Assembly: GCA_022496805.1 (NCBI GenBank)
Contig: CM040085.1
Location: 32,517,811-32,581,810, forward strand
Reading direction: 5' to 3'
DNA length: 64,000 nucleotides
Origin: Pohlia nutans
Taxonomy: Eukaryota > Streptophyta > Bryopsida > Bryales > Mniaceae
Shown: piece after piece, positions 1-13,197 of the stretch
How the letters are laid out: each line of letters opens with the position of its first letter
Numbering within the stretch: position 1 is the stretch's first letter
Made by a program: the position numbers and the translations under genes
The notes under the pieces: model-generated
Seen by the model: the letters and a program-made list of their open reading frames with translations, nothing else
Databases searched by the model: none
What the model was told of the DNA's origin: nothing

Positions 1-2878
1 GCCATTGCTAGAGTCTGTATTTTGAGGAGAAAATCACACCTTTGTTTTAAGTACCAGCAAGCTTCGCGATGGACGCCACATGTGCACTTTCCCAACTGTT
101 TGTACATTGTTGTGAATGAGTGCATAAGTTTGCTACTCCTGTTTCGCACTCACTCTGTTGTAGTTCAACAGTATACTTTAGTCAAATATATATGTATTCC
201 CCACTATCAGTAACAACTGAGCGTAGTTACTATCGTTAAACATGCATAGTTCTTACTGTTGGGTCTTATTGACAAGTGAAAGAGCGGATTCCAACGAACT
301 TAAGCATGCATTATTTCGACACCAAATGAATATGTTTTTTTTTTCAAGATCTTGCTTATTAGTGTATCCAAAATTGACCCTAGGCTATTCCACGCTTTAA
401 AGTTTCATGATTGTGTATACACATCGTGAGTAATCACAATCTAGGTCTCAATGTTGCTTTTGGTTCCCAAATGAATGTAAGGGTTGCATTTTGAGGTAGG
501 GTCTATTATAGGTGTACATACCTTATGTGATTTTTGGATTGTACGAAGGCCATAGAAGCTTTTGAGATAGTCTATGCTAAAATTTGATTTTGGTATTTGT
601 AATTAGAGACATAAACACGTTTTCAACATTGTTTTCAAAATTATAGATTGAGCAGATGATGTTTTAGAAATTGGTTATTAACAAATTGGCTGCCAATTTG
701 AAAGACTGAATATAAGTCATTTTGAGTGTAAATTTTAGGAATGTTGAGGTTCTTCTATTAGGAAAATTCGTGATGTGTCTTGATGTATTTGAAATTGAAT
801 AATATAAATATCTTTGTCCAAAAGCAGGGTAAAAAAATAGAATTAAAAATGGTTGGAAAATTACTTTGTCAGGATTTATATATTATTGTGGGAAATAAAT
901 TTTGAAAAACATTGATATGTGATGTCAAAATTAAATTATTCAACTTGAAGTATGTTTTGAACATGAACTTGATATGTGAGTATGGTATGAGATATCCTAT
1001 GACAATGCTTTGATTAATCAATTTGGTAAAGAAAAGTGTACCAGATAATTATTCTTGTTATAATAGGAGAGTGCTTCATATTCATAACTTGAACAATAAA
1101 AGGACTAAGTTGTTTGGTACACAATAATCTTGAATTGTTTTGGTTTGGTCCCCTTCAAACAATGTTATTAGAGAGGTCATCTTTCAACAGTGAGGAATGA
1201 TGATTCTATAGTAGCATTGACCACCTTCAATTTAAGGTTACCTTTGGAAAAATGAATGTAAAAGAACATGTAGACATAGTTCAAACGTGTTAGGAAACTC
1301 AAGAATTCGACCTCTTAGAAGTTTAATGTCAAAAGCATCGGGAGAACATAGAAACAATTCAAGGATACTTGTCTCCTCATATTTCATGAAGATAATGCTT
1401 TTAACCAGATTATTAAGAAGTTGATGTACATTAATGATTAATATGATTGAAAAGAACAAAATTATATAAAATCTTTTGGATGTTCTTTTACATGTGTACA
1501 CAATAGCAAATGTTCTTTGCAAATATTAGAATGTGATGTAGAAATTTTCCTACCAATAATAGAATGTAACATTGTAGAGTGATATTAATGTGTACTCATT
1601 GTGTACATCAAGAATTTAGGACCCCATAGAGTTTTTAACGATATTTGTGAAAAGACCAAATATGGGTGCTCACGTTTTTCACACAAATTTTAACAACATG
1701 GGTGTTTATATTCTTTCGAATGGATTGCATGCTAATTCCACATAGATTCCACATGGAATTTGCATTCACTCTTTTTGTTATTTGATGAAATGAACAACCC
1801 ATGCGGAATTGGTTTGGAATCAATGTAGAACTTCTGTGAATAATGTAAGCAGCCATGAACATTCCGCCTTCGCTTGGAAATCATTCAAAATCCATAGGTA
1901 TTGAATTTTCTAACGTATTAACATCTCTTTGAATATATTCTTTTTCTACAAGCACTAGTCCGAGCATTTATATGTGCTAATGTATTGACACATTCCATCT
2001 ATATTCTTCCTAGAAAATCATTTAATTGAAGAGTTGGTAGCTCAAATAGCCTAAAAAGACATCCATTGAATACCACAAAGTTCTTTTCCTTTTAACTTTC
2101 ATCCCTATACACGTTTATATCCATGTAGACAAATGAATAAAACTACCTTGGAGTTTCCACTCTATGTTATATTAAAGAATCAGTTGCATTCATGATCCCC
2201 TCTACAAACCCCATGTATACAAGTGTTTTATATGTTTAACAATCTTTATACATATCTATTCCATCCTAAATGAATGTTTATTCTAAATATGTCAATATTT
2301 TTGGCACTAGATATGTATATTGTATGTATAGTTTGTATAAAAATATTCTACTTAATAAAAGAATTATGCACTCATGATATGCTTTCACAAATTATAAGTA
2401 GTGCACTAATTTGGAAATCTACACATGATGTATTTAAAAGTAAAAGCAAATCGATTGTGTATTTGTATGATTTTAAGTTCAACTATGTACTTCTCCAAAT
2501 CACAACCCTTATATTTCTATGGTTTTTTACAATATATACTTGTAAAGTAAATTTTATGAGTTAAAATTCAGTAAAAAATCGCGTAAACTAATTATACCGT
2601 GTTGTTGCATTTTGAATTTTAGTCTATTATACCATAACTTATATACTAAAAACAAAATGTCTATATTTCAATATTTGGTGAACTTTAAATGTTAACTAGT
2701 ATTTCAAAATTGATTACACAGAACTCTATGACGCTTTTTCAATTCAAATCAAATATAGTGATATTCATGTAACTGTATTGAATGTTTGGCAGAGATACAA
2801 GAAGTGCAGCATCAATCACTCGTGGGATCCACGTCATTGCAACCATCCAAAAAAATATCGGAAAGAAGTACATATCAT
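1..2878. other. Gene-free AT-rich region; 3' part belongs to the kinase segmental duplication
   Basis: I see no credible coding exon here: the open frames are short, AT-rich and without family resemblance. From about 2030 onward the sequence resembles the region upstream of the second kinase (from about 16501), for example the shared phrases around 'tagctcaa.tagcctaaaaag'. The last 850 bases are therefore the 5' flank of the duplicated kinase unit. Confidence 0.6.
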
Positions 2879-4548
2879 ACGACTGTAGATAATATACCAC
2901 CACTTTAGCAAGACAATGTTCGAGTCTTTCCAGGAAAGAAGGTTCATAAAGTAATGACAAAGGAAATCCAATTGCACGAGAAAATTGGTGAAGGTGGTCA
3001 AGGAGCTGTGTATAATGCTACATTTTTCTCACAACGATCAAATGAATGAGAATCAACATTTGGAAATTGTGTAGTTAAAAAATTCCAGGGAAATTGTCTT
3101 GAGAACCACTTTGGTCAGTGGCCAGAGGAACTTTTTGGAGTCCATTCGATGTGCAATTATGTTTGCCATTTTTATGGTTATTCCAATGATAGAGATTCTT
3201 TCTGCCTTCTCATGGACAAGTATGACTGTAGTCTTCGTGACAACATTGACAAGCAAATGGAGAAGGGAACTTATAAGGGGAGACCTTATCATGACCCAAT
3301 AGCCATGAATATCATCATCAAAATTGCAATAGGTATGGCTTATTTGCATCAATTAAATATTATACATCAAGATCTTAAGGTAGACAACATCCTTGTCATG
3401 CACTTTAGTCAAGATGACGATATCCCTGCAAATGTATTTATTGCTGGTTTTGATATTGCACCCACAGTTCAAGGGACGGGTTTTTGGAGAGCTCCCGAAA
3501 TCTTGCTTGCATTAAGAGAGAATATACTTCTTTATAATACAGGATGTATTAACACATCTATGTATGAAGCTTCAAAGAGAGCTCTACCTTTTACAACCAA
3601 ATATGATGTTTATAGTTTTGGAATGGTGTGCTACGAAATTTTGACGGGTGGCATTCCATTTGAAGGAACAGAGTTTTCGAATTACGATGTAGTGTTATCT
3701 GGTGAAAGACCAAAGTTACCTGCAAATTTAAATTCAAAGATGGTGGATTTATTGAACAGATGTTGGAACCATGATCCCGATGCTCGGCCAACATTCAAAG
3801 AAATTGTGGTGGAATTGGAAGGATTTGTTGAAAGGACAGAGGTATTAATGGCACTCTTCAATCCATCCAATCATTTCCTTAATGTCGGTGTGTCTGACCT
3901 AAATTGGGTTTTGTGGAGTTGAAGCAATTGGTTCATGTACTTGTTGACAAATATAAACAAGCTGACTTTGTTATGTTAGCCTCTGAACTTGTGAATGCCA
4001 TTGAGCAGTTCAAAGTTCAATTTGGCATGCGATCATACAAAGAGCATCCTTCACTTCCATTTTATGAAGGGTTTTCTAGAATGGTATTGCTCAATACCAT
4101 TGGTTTGAAGAGGAATTTATTAATGGCTTCATGTCCACAATTCCTTCCAGAGTTCATAAGAATTTGGGCATTCACTACATTGATTATTGATGATACGATA
4201 CTTCATGATAAGTTTGAAGGTGCACCTGCCAATGGCAGTGACATCGATATTGATGAAAACATATCTGAAGAAGAGACGGCAAAGAGAATAGCTATGTATA
4301 AAGCGTTCAAGGAAGTGTCGGAAAAGCATCGTCAAAGTTGTGGTTATGCAAACCGGCATGAAGCATGCCAAAAGCTACTCATCAACAAAAATCATGTTGG
4401 AAGAGATCATGATGAGATTCAACCATGTAGTATTTGTAAAGATTTACCATTTTATGCTCCTAAATCTAGTGATTCCAAAATTTGTACATTTCAATTGTAC
4501 ACAGATAAATATGCAACATTCAAAAGTGTCTTTGCAATGGCACGTTAG
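2879..4548 (+). pseudogene. Decayed protein-kinase gene (paralogue of the 17.1 kb kinase)
   Basis: This is a broken copy of the kinase at 17084-18739, recognisable along its whole length. The start codon of the intact copy aligns with ACG at 2879-2881. The N-terminal part, including the glycine-rich loop near 2990-3010, is out of frame with the rest and has an in-frame TGA near 3045. From 3149 to about 3890 the kinase core is open, but catalytic positions have changed: the catalytic-loop HRD is HQD, and the metal-binding DFG is replaced by G-F-D after loss of the first aspartate. Near 3890-3905 about 8 extra bases relative to the paralogue shift the frame and give a stop at 3920-3922. The C-terminal domain continues in another frame (3904-4548, 214 codons). 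With a lost start, several shifts and catalytic loss, a functional product is unlikely. Expression as RNA cannot be excluded. Confidence 0.85.
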
Positions 4549-7157
4549 GAAATAGATCTAGGTTAGTTGATTAAATTGAATTTCTTATAGGCAAATGGAA
4601 CCTCTGATTTGGATTTTGAGTAATTTTATTAGTCACTCATTTATCTCTTTAAATTCACATTGAATTAAATTCAAATATTTTCCTTGGGGAATTAAATTGG
4701 TCTTACATTTTTTTTGATTGATTGCATGTATAGATCTATTGGTCATTTTACGTTCTCTCATTGTATGGAAAAAATATTATATCTATTTAATAATTTGTTT
4801 TAAAGATTTGATTACTAAAATGAAATCTATACTTTCATTTGTATTTTATAGCTATATAATCATAGGATTCAAATTTTTATTCCAAATTTATGTTTCAATA
4901 TAATTCTAAAACGTCAAACTAAGCTCAATAAGGTTATTTAAAATACAATCTTTAAGAAATCTTTTGCACTGAGGGATCATTATTTAAATGAAAGAATATG
5001 TTGAAAGGAGGAGAGAATTGAGAGTTGAGATTCCTTTCTATCATGTTGCGGAGTGTTTTCACGGTAGGGCGTCCAAAATGCATAGTGTGACATCGCATAA
5101 CAAGCAAACTGTGGTGGTAAACATTTTTTATTGGTCATTGAAATTTCTTTGGCAAAAAGTTAACTACAGTGAAAGGTATCTTAGAACTGTATGACTATTA
5201 ATAATTTAAAAACAATATAAAATAGTATTCGGACCAAAATGTAATACATTGCATTCGGTGACGTCGTAAAATAAATACAGTATTTACGTTTCGTTGAAGA
5301 CATAGTGATGGCAATAATTTTCTTTAATTCCTATAACAAAAAGGTATTGTATTCAAAAAAAGATTCCAAAAGATTCTATGAGCAAGGTGGACATTAGAGG
5401 TTTATGGTGGCAATTTTTATTCCTTTACATTAAACACCCCTTAAAATGGCGAGTTCTCAAAAAAATTCTTGGGAGCTGGGTTGGCTAATTAAAATGGAGC
5501 CTATGGTGTGGCTTGAATATGCATTCGATGTGGTTTGCATGTGGATTAAATGACAGCAGTAGGATTATTCCAAAACATTCCAAAATATTCCAAAATAAGA
5601 TTATAAAAGATTATAAAAGATTCCATTTTACTGTATTAAAATGTTTTTGGTATTTCCCTATTTATTATATTACATCATTAATGCAACTTCTTTGAAACTT
5701 TATTCGTTGAGAACTATCACATCCTAGTGCAAAATCACCCATGCAAGGTTCGTAAATGAGTAGCTGCAAATTGATCGAAGAATTTGGCTTCAAAAGATGG
5801 GCAATTGAAAGAAGCTTGATGAAAGAGTTTAATAATTAGAGGATGAGACGTCTTGCATGCACGATTGAAAGGCAATTTATGGGAGATTGCCCTACTGTTG
5901 AATTTTCAAATGATTCTACCGAACTGCCCTTCGCCCCTTCTATCTAATTTTTCAAAAGATTCTACCCATGCAACGATTTGACGTTTAAGGATTAACTTGG
6001 GCAATGATACTTCATATGCATGTATGCTTAAACCTAACTTACTATATGATGTTTTATTTTGATAAATGATAGATTTAATAAAAAAAATCCATAAAGTTCT
6101 TTAGAGTTACCCTTGCTCACCTTCAAATCTCACTGTGCTTCTGTCATGGAATAGCATCCAAATAGAGAATAAGGGGTTCCATTAGAGAACTTTAAGCTTA
6201 AAAGTAGGTGAGCAAAATTTGGGTGAGTATAGTTATTTTGTTTTTATAATATTATAGGATTGGTGATGTACAGTAATATATGAGGGAAGGGTGTAATCTT
6301 CAAAGGGCTTATAAACCATAAATCTTCAATTGTTAATTTGAGTATTTTTAATATGATAGTTAGTTTTAGTATATCTTTAAAACCAGGGGTGCATTTAGTG
6401 TTAAAAGCCCAAAATTACGTGCGTGTGGTCACTTCCAAATTAATACATCTATGGGTACAAGCACGGTAAAGTGCCCCACTTGTGATCCCATGGGATACCA
6501 TCTGCAAGTGCAAATTAAATTAATCGTGCCATGGGCTGGAGTTTTCCGCAAATAAGAAAATACAGATACTTTCTGACAGTTTCTCAAGATTACTCATCGC
6601 AAATTTTTCGCAATTCAAGTGAGCTACTCAAATATCTTCTCGCCTTTCTTTTGCACTAAGACTCCACTTGCAAACAAGTGTTACATTCCAGTAGCAAGTC
6701 AAATTATCAGTTCCCCTTTTTTTGAGCTGCAACTCACAAATATCTGGGGAAAAAAATTTGGAAAACTTATTGGAAAAAAATGCAGGGCCCTGTAGTAACA
6801 AATTTGAAACTGAAAGATGTTTTTTTTTTTTTTTTTTCATTTTGAGCATATCTACACTAGTGAAAAGTGGTTTTGAATTTACCAGCCCAATTTGACCTTC
6901 TAGAAAACTTTCCCCTATCTAAAAGTGTTCTCTTCATAAAAAAATTAAGTCGAAGATGTACATTAGAGTTATATCTAGGTCTCTGCATAATTTTTTCAAA
7001 CATAAAGTTGTCTTTTGATTGGATTCCGCATCACTTTCACTCACTTTCAAATCCTGTCAGAATAAACCATCTTATAGAAAGTGACACAGATTTCAAACCA
7101 ATTGTCATATTTTCCCACTTTCAAAGATCAATAATTATACTTAAGTTGGTGTTCTTC
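4549..7157. other. Gene-free region, 3' flank of the kinase duplication plus AT-rich DNA
   Basis: The first 130 bases still match the 3' flank of the second kinase (18740-18900). A further match, 'caatgatacttca' followed by 'atgcttaaacc', at 6003-6035 pairs with 19068-19098, so the duplicated block was longer and has since been interrupted. Nothing else here looks coding. A poly(T) run lies at 6821-6838. Confidence 0.5.
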
Positions 7158-7406
7158 TTAACCCTTAAGTGGGATGGTGACCCTAAGAGGTCCATACGCA
7201 TTCTAGTGTACAAATCTTTCAAGAGCCCACCTTTTTTGTCTAAAAATCACGTGATTTTGCAAACACATCTCTAGACCCTTTACAAGGTTCCACAAAAAAT
7301 CTCACATTTTTTCAACAATTTCTACCGCTCCGATCATGGATTATTACCAAAAACCGACTCATGTACAATATTGGTATTCTTGTATCTAGGCCCACTTAGG
7401 GGTTAA
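7158..7406. mobile_element. TTAA-flanked miniature element (249 bp)
   Basis: Both boundaries are TTAA (7158-7161 and 7403-7406). The left end reads TTAACCCTTAAGTGGG and the complement of the right end reads TTAACCCCTAAGTGGG, giving a terminal inverted repeat of about 13 bp with one indel. There is no coding capacity. The TTAA duplication and CCC start fit a piggyBac-like non-autonomous element. The superfamily is inferred from the ends only. Confidence 0.7.
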
Positions 7407-8000
7407 ACAATCCAATTAAAGTGATAAAATGTCTCTCCAAATACATTTTTTTGCATCAATTTCCTATCAAATCCATTAAATATGGCTTCAAGGATCACTT
7501 TAATGGTTCACTTTACCGTGCGTGTACCCCTATATACAATTTTTCTTCCATTAAAAAATGATATACATACATGTATAAATAGAAAAGAAGTCTAATGTAT
7601 GTATGCATGTTCAAATTAAATTAGAAAAGCAAAAGCCTAGCATATGTATACAATGGAAAACTTGGCCTAAAAAATAGGCCTAAAATTTTTTCACTACAAA
7701 AGTACTTATTTATCATTGATAAAATCATTAAACATTTTAACATCTGTAGGATGTAACTCATACAAGTTTTTTTCTACTACAAAAGTTACTGTAGTTAGTA
7801 TAGTAATGGTTTCTAAGGCTACCATAATATGATCTGTCAAGTTATAAGCCCATTGTGATTTATGATCTTTTTAGTACCAACACAATCCAATATCTATATC
7901 AGATGGTCGACCCAGCAAATCAGCTAGTTCTCTATATTCAACCCACCTTTAGCAACTTTTCTATGCATTCTATAAACCTTCCTAAATACCAAGATATAGT
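7407..8000. other. Intergenic AT-rich DNA
   Basis: No gene, RNA or clear repeat boundary was recognised in this stretch. Confidence 0.4.
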
Positions 8001-8295
8001 CATCACAAACTTAGGAAGTCATGTTTTTGCAATGTTTTACGTATGTTGTTGAGATGAACATGGGTGATTACGTTTGATATACGTTTTACGTATGTTTATA
8101 GTAAAAAAACATACGAAGAACATATTAAAAACATGTAAATTTTATCATGATGTGTTTTTTCATGTTTGTAATATATCGTTCGTACGTTTTTTATATGATA
8201 AACATACGTAAAACTTATGTCAAACGTATCACCCCTGTTCATCTCAACAACATATGTAAAACATTGCTAAAAAATTACTTGCCAAGTTTGTGATG
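8001..8295. repeat. Long foldback (palindromic) element, arms about 140 bp
   Basis: The sequence from about 8001 to 8143 is an imperfect inverted copy of about 8152-8295. Both arms contain 'catcacaaact' at the outer end, then 'gcaatgttttac', 'tgttgttgagatgaaca' and 'acgttttacgtatgtttat' in the same order, and are separated by a spacer of about 10 bases. A transcript would form a nearly full-length hairpin. It is probably a foldback-type miniature transposon, but I do not see a clear target duplication. Confidence 0.75.
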
Positions 8296-9677
8296 GTAGT
8301 TAATGCTTTTGATTTGCTTGGCCTTCCCCTTCTTTTATTTTTTTCAATGAAGAGGCCTAAGAATTACTTCCTACCTACCTGTTACAAGGAAATGGCCCTA
8401 TATGTAAATTTAGAATCCTTATCACATTAAAAATGAGCTATATATATTTCAAAATTGAATAAAGTAATACCCTAAGCTTATGTATATTTGTAAGCCCACC
8501 CCACAATTAATACCCCTTTTGTTCACTTACGTGGTTTCATATGGAATATTGTAGTGCACCTCCCAAGCTTTTAAATTGTCAAATATTAAAATCATTGCAC
8601 ATTATTTGGATTTTTTACACGCTATTTTTTGTCAAATAATTTTGATGGACACCGTATTTATTGATTAAATATATTGAAAATGATTAGATTAATTAATATT
8701 GAACTTATTAGAATATTCTCATTCACAATCTTTTAATTGCTATGATTTATTTTTTGTTTTCCAATTATTACTTTGCAATAAAGTGGTACAAACAATGCAT
8801 GATTTGACACAATAATTAGTAATGTTTCAACTTCCTTTTGACATTATGAAGTTTACAGACCAAATTCTTCTATTGAAGGTATGATATGTGCAAATGACCA
8901 AAGAATATATTGGATAAAAGTAGGCAAATGTTTCTTTACAGTTTACACTAGTCTATGTTTTACGGTTTCGAATGCCTTTAAAAGACTCAAGTAGCATTTT
9001 CATGTGTAACATGACACCATAAATTCCAAATTTGAATTCAATTTTTTTTAAATACCATATGGGATGACCATTATAATAAATAAAAAAATCAACCATTTTT
9101 AAAAATAGAAGTTGGACTAAAAAAACACTCCACCATTCTTCTAGTGTCTAGTACTTACTAAGAGACATCCATGCACAAATATGTGCAACTTTTAATTGTT
9201 TGAAAAGTGAAAGTAACTACCAAATTTTAATTAGGGTTGTCATATTTGGTACTTTTTCCCAACTTGACATTGTATTAGACTGTCCAATTAGACGAGTGCC
9301 AAATATGTTAGGCAATTTTGATGAAATATATTCAAATATTCAAGAATATCCAAGAATAGTCTAGAATATTTTATGTATAATCTAAAAATATGTTTGTTTA
9401 ACAAATGGGGAGGTCTATTAGATACTTTCCACATCAGGTTCAATACTTTTTCTAATGGTCAAGTAAAAAATCACGGGAGGTGCACTTTTCTATGTGTGAG
9501 GAATCACGTGACTACAGAAGAGGGGAATTGATTAAAATATCAATATACAAGATATACATACATCAGTTATTATTATTACAATTTGATAAGAAATAGATGT
9601 AGGCGTAGCCCTTTCAAGATGTTGAACAAATGTATTTATACAGTAGGATTCTACAAGCTTAATCACATTTCCTGGAA
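8296..9677. other. Intergenic AT-rich DNA
   Basis: No gene or clearly bounded repeat is visible. The short open frames here have no recognisable features. Confidence 0.4.
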
Positions 9678-9938
9678 GTTGCACTTTACTAAACATGTAC
9701 GAATATACGTGAATGCACAGAAGGGATATAATTTGAACACTGTTGTATTACGTATACGTACAAAAAACACATTTAAAATTAAAAATATTCACGTATACTT
9801 ACATTAAACACATATTTAAAACGGAATATATCTGTATACAAAGGTATTTAGACATATAACCTCTTGTATACAAGGGGTTTTTTAGAAAGGGGTATGAACG
9901 CACGTGATTCTCAAACATAATGTAGAGTGCACCCTCAG
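9678..9938 (+). repeat. Dispersed 255-bp repeat (GTGCA-ended family), copy 1
   Basis: This is one of four copies in the window (others at 22956, 23617 and 63668). All share the order 'ctaaacatgtac', 'gtgaatgcacagaagg', 'aatttgaacact', 'cttgtatacaagggg' and 'aacataatgtagagtgcacc'. The outer edges carry a short inverted GGGGTGCA/TGCACCCC. This copy has no insertion and ends at 'gagtgcaccctca'. It has no coding capacity and is probably a miniature transposon of unassigned type. Confidence 0.75.
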
Positions 9939-10986
9939 GCTGCATTTAAAGTAGGATGGATGAAATATGAACAAAGAACAAGGCATTCTAGAGTTTATAG
10001 AACGATAGAATGTGTAGAAATTGAGACGGTGATTGACTATTCATTGGGTAGAATATAGAGACCCGATTAGTTTTATCCTTTATCCATCAAATATGGAGAT
10101 TGGTTTAAATTGGTAATAGAAGTCTAGTGGATTAAAGTGGACTTATGATCTTAGTGAGAATGTCATCCTAAGTCTAGAATCGGTCATTGTATTAGCTTAA
10201 ATTGTTTATAATGTTCAATCCAATAGGTGAGTTTAGGAGCCCTTAGAAATTCCCTATTATGTAATCTATTGAAATCAACAATGACCAATAAAATAATAAT
10301 CATAATAAAACTAGGGCTCCGCTTCTCTCCGCACCACCAGTGACTAAGTGAAAGGCCATGCAATTGAATAAGACGTGAAAGACTAGGTTACTTCACATAA
10401 TAATCTTTAAGGGCGGAATGAAACAGTCATGGGAAGGTCATCCAAGGATGTGAAAGGTTAGTTTACATCATACAAAAACCATGCGCTAGAATTGTGGATT
10501 GCCAGCTCGCCGACTTACTTACAAACCCTACAACCATTGGAAAGCCACATGTGAAACCTATAATCGTCAATACCGTTTTTCTAAACTAGCTCCAACTAAG
10601 GGTCATCATTGGAATTTCTCAATCCGACATTTATACTGATCACTTTTGATTTCAACATATCAAAGGGTAGGGACTTTCTAAACGGCCCGAAAACTCATCT
10701 AATGAGACATGTATAAATTACATCTTGGACATAAAAGAGTCTTAAACGACTTTTTAAATGAAATCTAAAATTTGACATTGTACAAAACAAAAAGGGGTTT
10801 TTATCAATTTTGTTTAATTGTTTCATATTTATGCTGAAGGTATAAATTCTAAAAAAATTCACCTATACATATTAATATTTCCCCATTTTTATGGCTAAAT
10901 GTTTTTTATACTTTTATTTGTACTAATTAAAAAAATGTATATATGGCTATTTTTAAGGGGATCACAAAGGTATGTGATGCCAAGGT
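9939..10986. other. Intergenic AT-rich DNA
   Basis: No coding region, RNA gene or clearly bounded element was recognised here. Confidence 0.4.
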
Positions 10987-11768
10987 TTAACCCCTAAACT
11001 CCCAAAAGACCATATTTTGGTCGTTGCCTATTTTCCTGGGCTGCCCAGGCCTAAAAAAATAACCTTTTTTCAAAATAAAAATATGACATCATGGGTAAAG
11101 TGGAAAACAAATCTTCTTTCCAATGCAATTGGAATTATGTCCATCCGATCAAAACTCCACTTACGGAATTTTTTTAAGTGAAACACCTCAATGTTGAAAG
11201 GCAATTTCAACACTTTGGATAAGCTTGCCAAAAAATTTAAGTCAATGAGATTCATTGGGCATCTCAAAGGAAGTTGACTCTAATCCACATGGGTTGCATG
11301 CTATGAATTGTGGGCTCATCCGATTAGAGGAGAGTTGAAGGGATAATCTAATTTAGTCACAATCTCTACCTTCCTTTCATACCTCCACTCATTACAAGGT
11401 CTTTGAAAAGAAGCTAATGAATTGCACATCTTGTCAAATTGAGTCATGCATCTTGTTAATTACCTCATCTTGAGGATCGTCAAAAATGGCACATCATTTC
11501 AACTTTTTTTTGGGTTCGAGAACCCATCAAAGTAAGGCTGCCTAGATTTTTTAGGGCCTAAAATTCAATATTTCAACTTCATTTGCTATTATCTTGACAT
11601 CCGTAGAGTCAAAAAAATTGAAATTTTGAGGGACAATTTATAAGGCCTAGAAGTACAAGATCCTATAGTTGGAATTTGAAAAGAAAGGTTTTGAAAAGCA
11701 TTCAGAGATCATCAACGCAAATCGAGCAGTTTTGGATAGAAGATCCCCCTTGGACATTTAGGGGTTAA
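10987..11768. mobile_element. TTAA-flanked element with CCCCTAAA ends (782 bp)
   Basis: TTAA lies at both ends (10987-10990 and 11765-11768). The left end reads TTAACCCCTAAACTCCC and the complement of the right end TTAACCCCTAAATGTCC. Just inside the left end is a small stem, 'gaccatattttggtc'. The internal sequence resembles the elements at 54460, 61624 and 63044, for example 'ctttccaatgcaattggaatta' type blocks and a block around 'aactccac'. No transposase is encoded. It is interpreted as a non-autonomous piggyBac-like element. Confidence 0.75.
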
Positions 11769-11957
11769 TGAATAGTGCATCCCTAGAGGACAACTCTGAT
11801 CATAACCTTCTAGCGTCTAGACATGTAGGTCCAAATACCTTTTACATTGATAAGATTCAAACGAAGGGTTTTTGCCTCAACCCAAATGATGGAAATAAAC
11901 TTATCAAGCATATGTTTTTAAATATCTTGAATACGAGAGCATCACTAAATATACTTG

Positions 11958-12090
11958 CACTACAAGTAAAGGCATCATTTCTCACTTTAAAAGATCCTGT
12001 TCATTGTCGCTTTTCACTGAAAAGTTTGATGAGTACGAAGTGGCGCCATTTGACTCAAGGAGTGAAAAGCAACACCTTCTCCTTGTAGTG
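11958..12090. mobile_element. CACTA-type miniature element (133 bp, TSD TTG)
   Basis: The element starts CACTACAAGTAAAGG and ends with the complement of CACTACAAGGAGAAGG. It is flanked on both sides by the direct trinucleotide TTG (11955-11957 and 12091-12093). CACTA termini with 3-bp target duplications are the hallmark of the En/Spm (CMC) superfamily. The interior is non-coding. Confidence 0.8.
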
Positions 12091-12620
12091 TTGGGAAAAG
12101 CTATGACCCATGGCCAGGATATAATGGCTTGCCCAAGGACCTTCATGGCTTGGAGTTACAGACCCGGTCTCCTCTCCTGTCCGATCATCACTGGACTCAA
12201 TGAGCCCTGTCTGCTCTCCTTACAAGGCTTTGATGATTCGGTTGATATTAGAGTATCCGCACCCATATACGCTAAAGTTGACTCGCTAAAATTATTCATC
12301 TACATTTGAAGAGCCCTTGAACTTATATTCCCCACCCCTTGAATGCCGTTCAAGCACCAAAAGTGCACAACAAGTAGTCAATGGACCAATCACAATTAGA
12401 ATGTCGGATATAGTCAACTAAACTTAAATTTGAAGGGCTATTTCCTGACATGCTAGGATTGAGGGTCAAGAGGCATTTTTGAAGGGCGCTTAGCATTTTT
12501 CATCTAGTTCTTGTGTGTGTCAAACTCTATGAGGGCATAGGTGCAGATGCTCTTAGTCACTATAACTCTGATAGTGAAAATTTGAGTGTGCCCGTAGATG
12601 CTGCCAACAAGGCGAAGTTG

Positions 12621-12915
12621 GCCTATAAGGTAACTATATCTAAAAGCAACCTTTTCCCTATCTCAATCTTCCGCAATAAGTAAATTCTAACACCCTACTA
12701 TTGATGAGAATGTGCATAATCCATCAGAGTGTAGGGTCGCTTTATGGTCAACCTATAGTCAGCACTTTGGAAATTTGTAACTTGAATTCATACGGTGTCC
12801 AAATAATGCATGCTAAAGTGCGTTGGAATCCTCTTGAACTAGTTATTAAGACACACCAAAGATATTTTATGTTTTATGTGTGGAAATAGGACGCTTTAAG
12901 GTATAGTTACCCTAT
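12621..12915. repeat. Probable miniature inverted-repeat element (ggtaactata ends)
   Basis: The left edge has 'ataaggtaactatat' and the right edge the approximate complement, 'aaggtatagttaccctat'. The same terminal sequence occurs in the compact hairpin at 14047-14193. Boundaries are approximate and no target duplication was confirmed. Confidence 0.4.
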
Positions 12916-13012
12916 ACCATTATCGTGTTGTTGGAGAGCTTGACTGAAAGGTCAGATAGCCACCCAATTCTTTTGTTTGCTTCTTGGCCCGGCCCCAATT
13001 TAGAGCTCTATG

Positions 13013-13132
13013 CACTACAAGGAGAAGGCGTCGCTTTTCACTCGGTAGGTGAGTCAACCGGTGCCATTTCGCAATCACTGCCCAAGCCGGCGCTCAAGAC
13101 TTGGTGAGTGCGATTCGTCACGTAAGACAAGT
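13013..13132. mobile_element. Possible degenerate CACTA-type miniature element
   Basis: The left end, CACTACAAGGAGAAGGCGTC, matches the right terminus of the element at 11958-12090 over about 19 bases. The right end is only guessed from a weak complementary 'acaagtg' at 13132, and I see no matching target duplication. It may be a truncated or solo end. Confidence 0.35.
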
Positions 13133-13197
13133 GTATATAGTAAAGTGTAAGCTGAACTGGACTCCATGTTCTTTAGGGTCTTAAGAAGTTATTGAAT

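Noticed and set aside
4988..5194. 68-codon open frame after the decayed kinase
   Set aside because: It is short, has no recognisable motif and lies in AT-rich flank DNA; chance is the simplest explanation.
6867..7274. 135-codon open frame on the plus strand
   Set aside because: It overlaps the boundary of the TTAA element at 7158, has repeat-like AT-rich codon content and shows no family motif.
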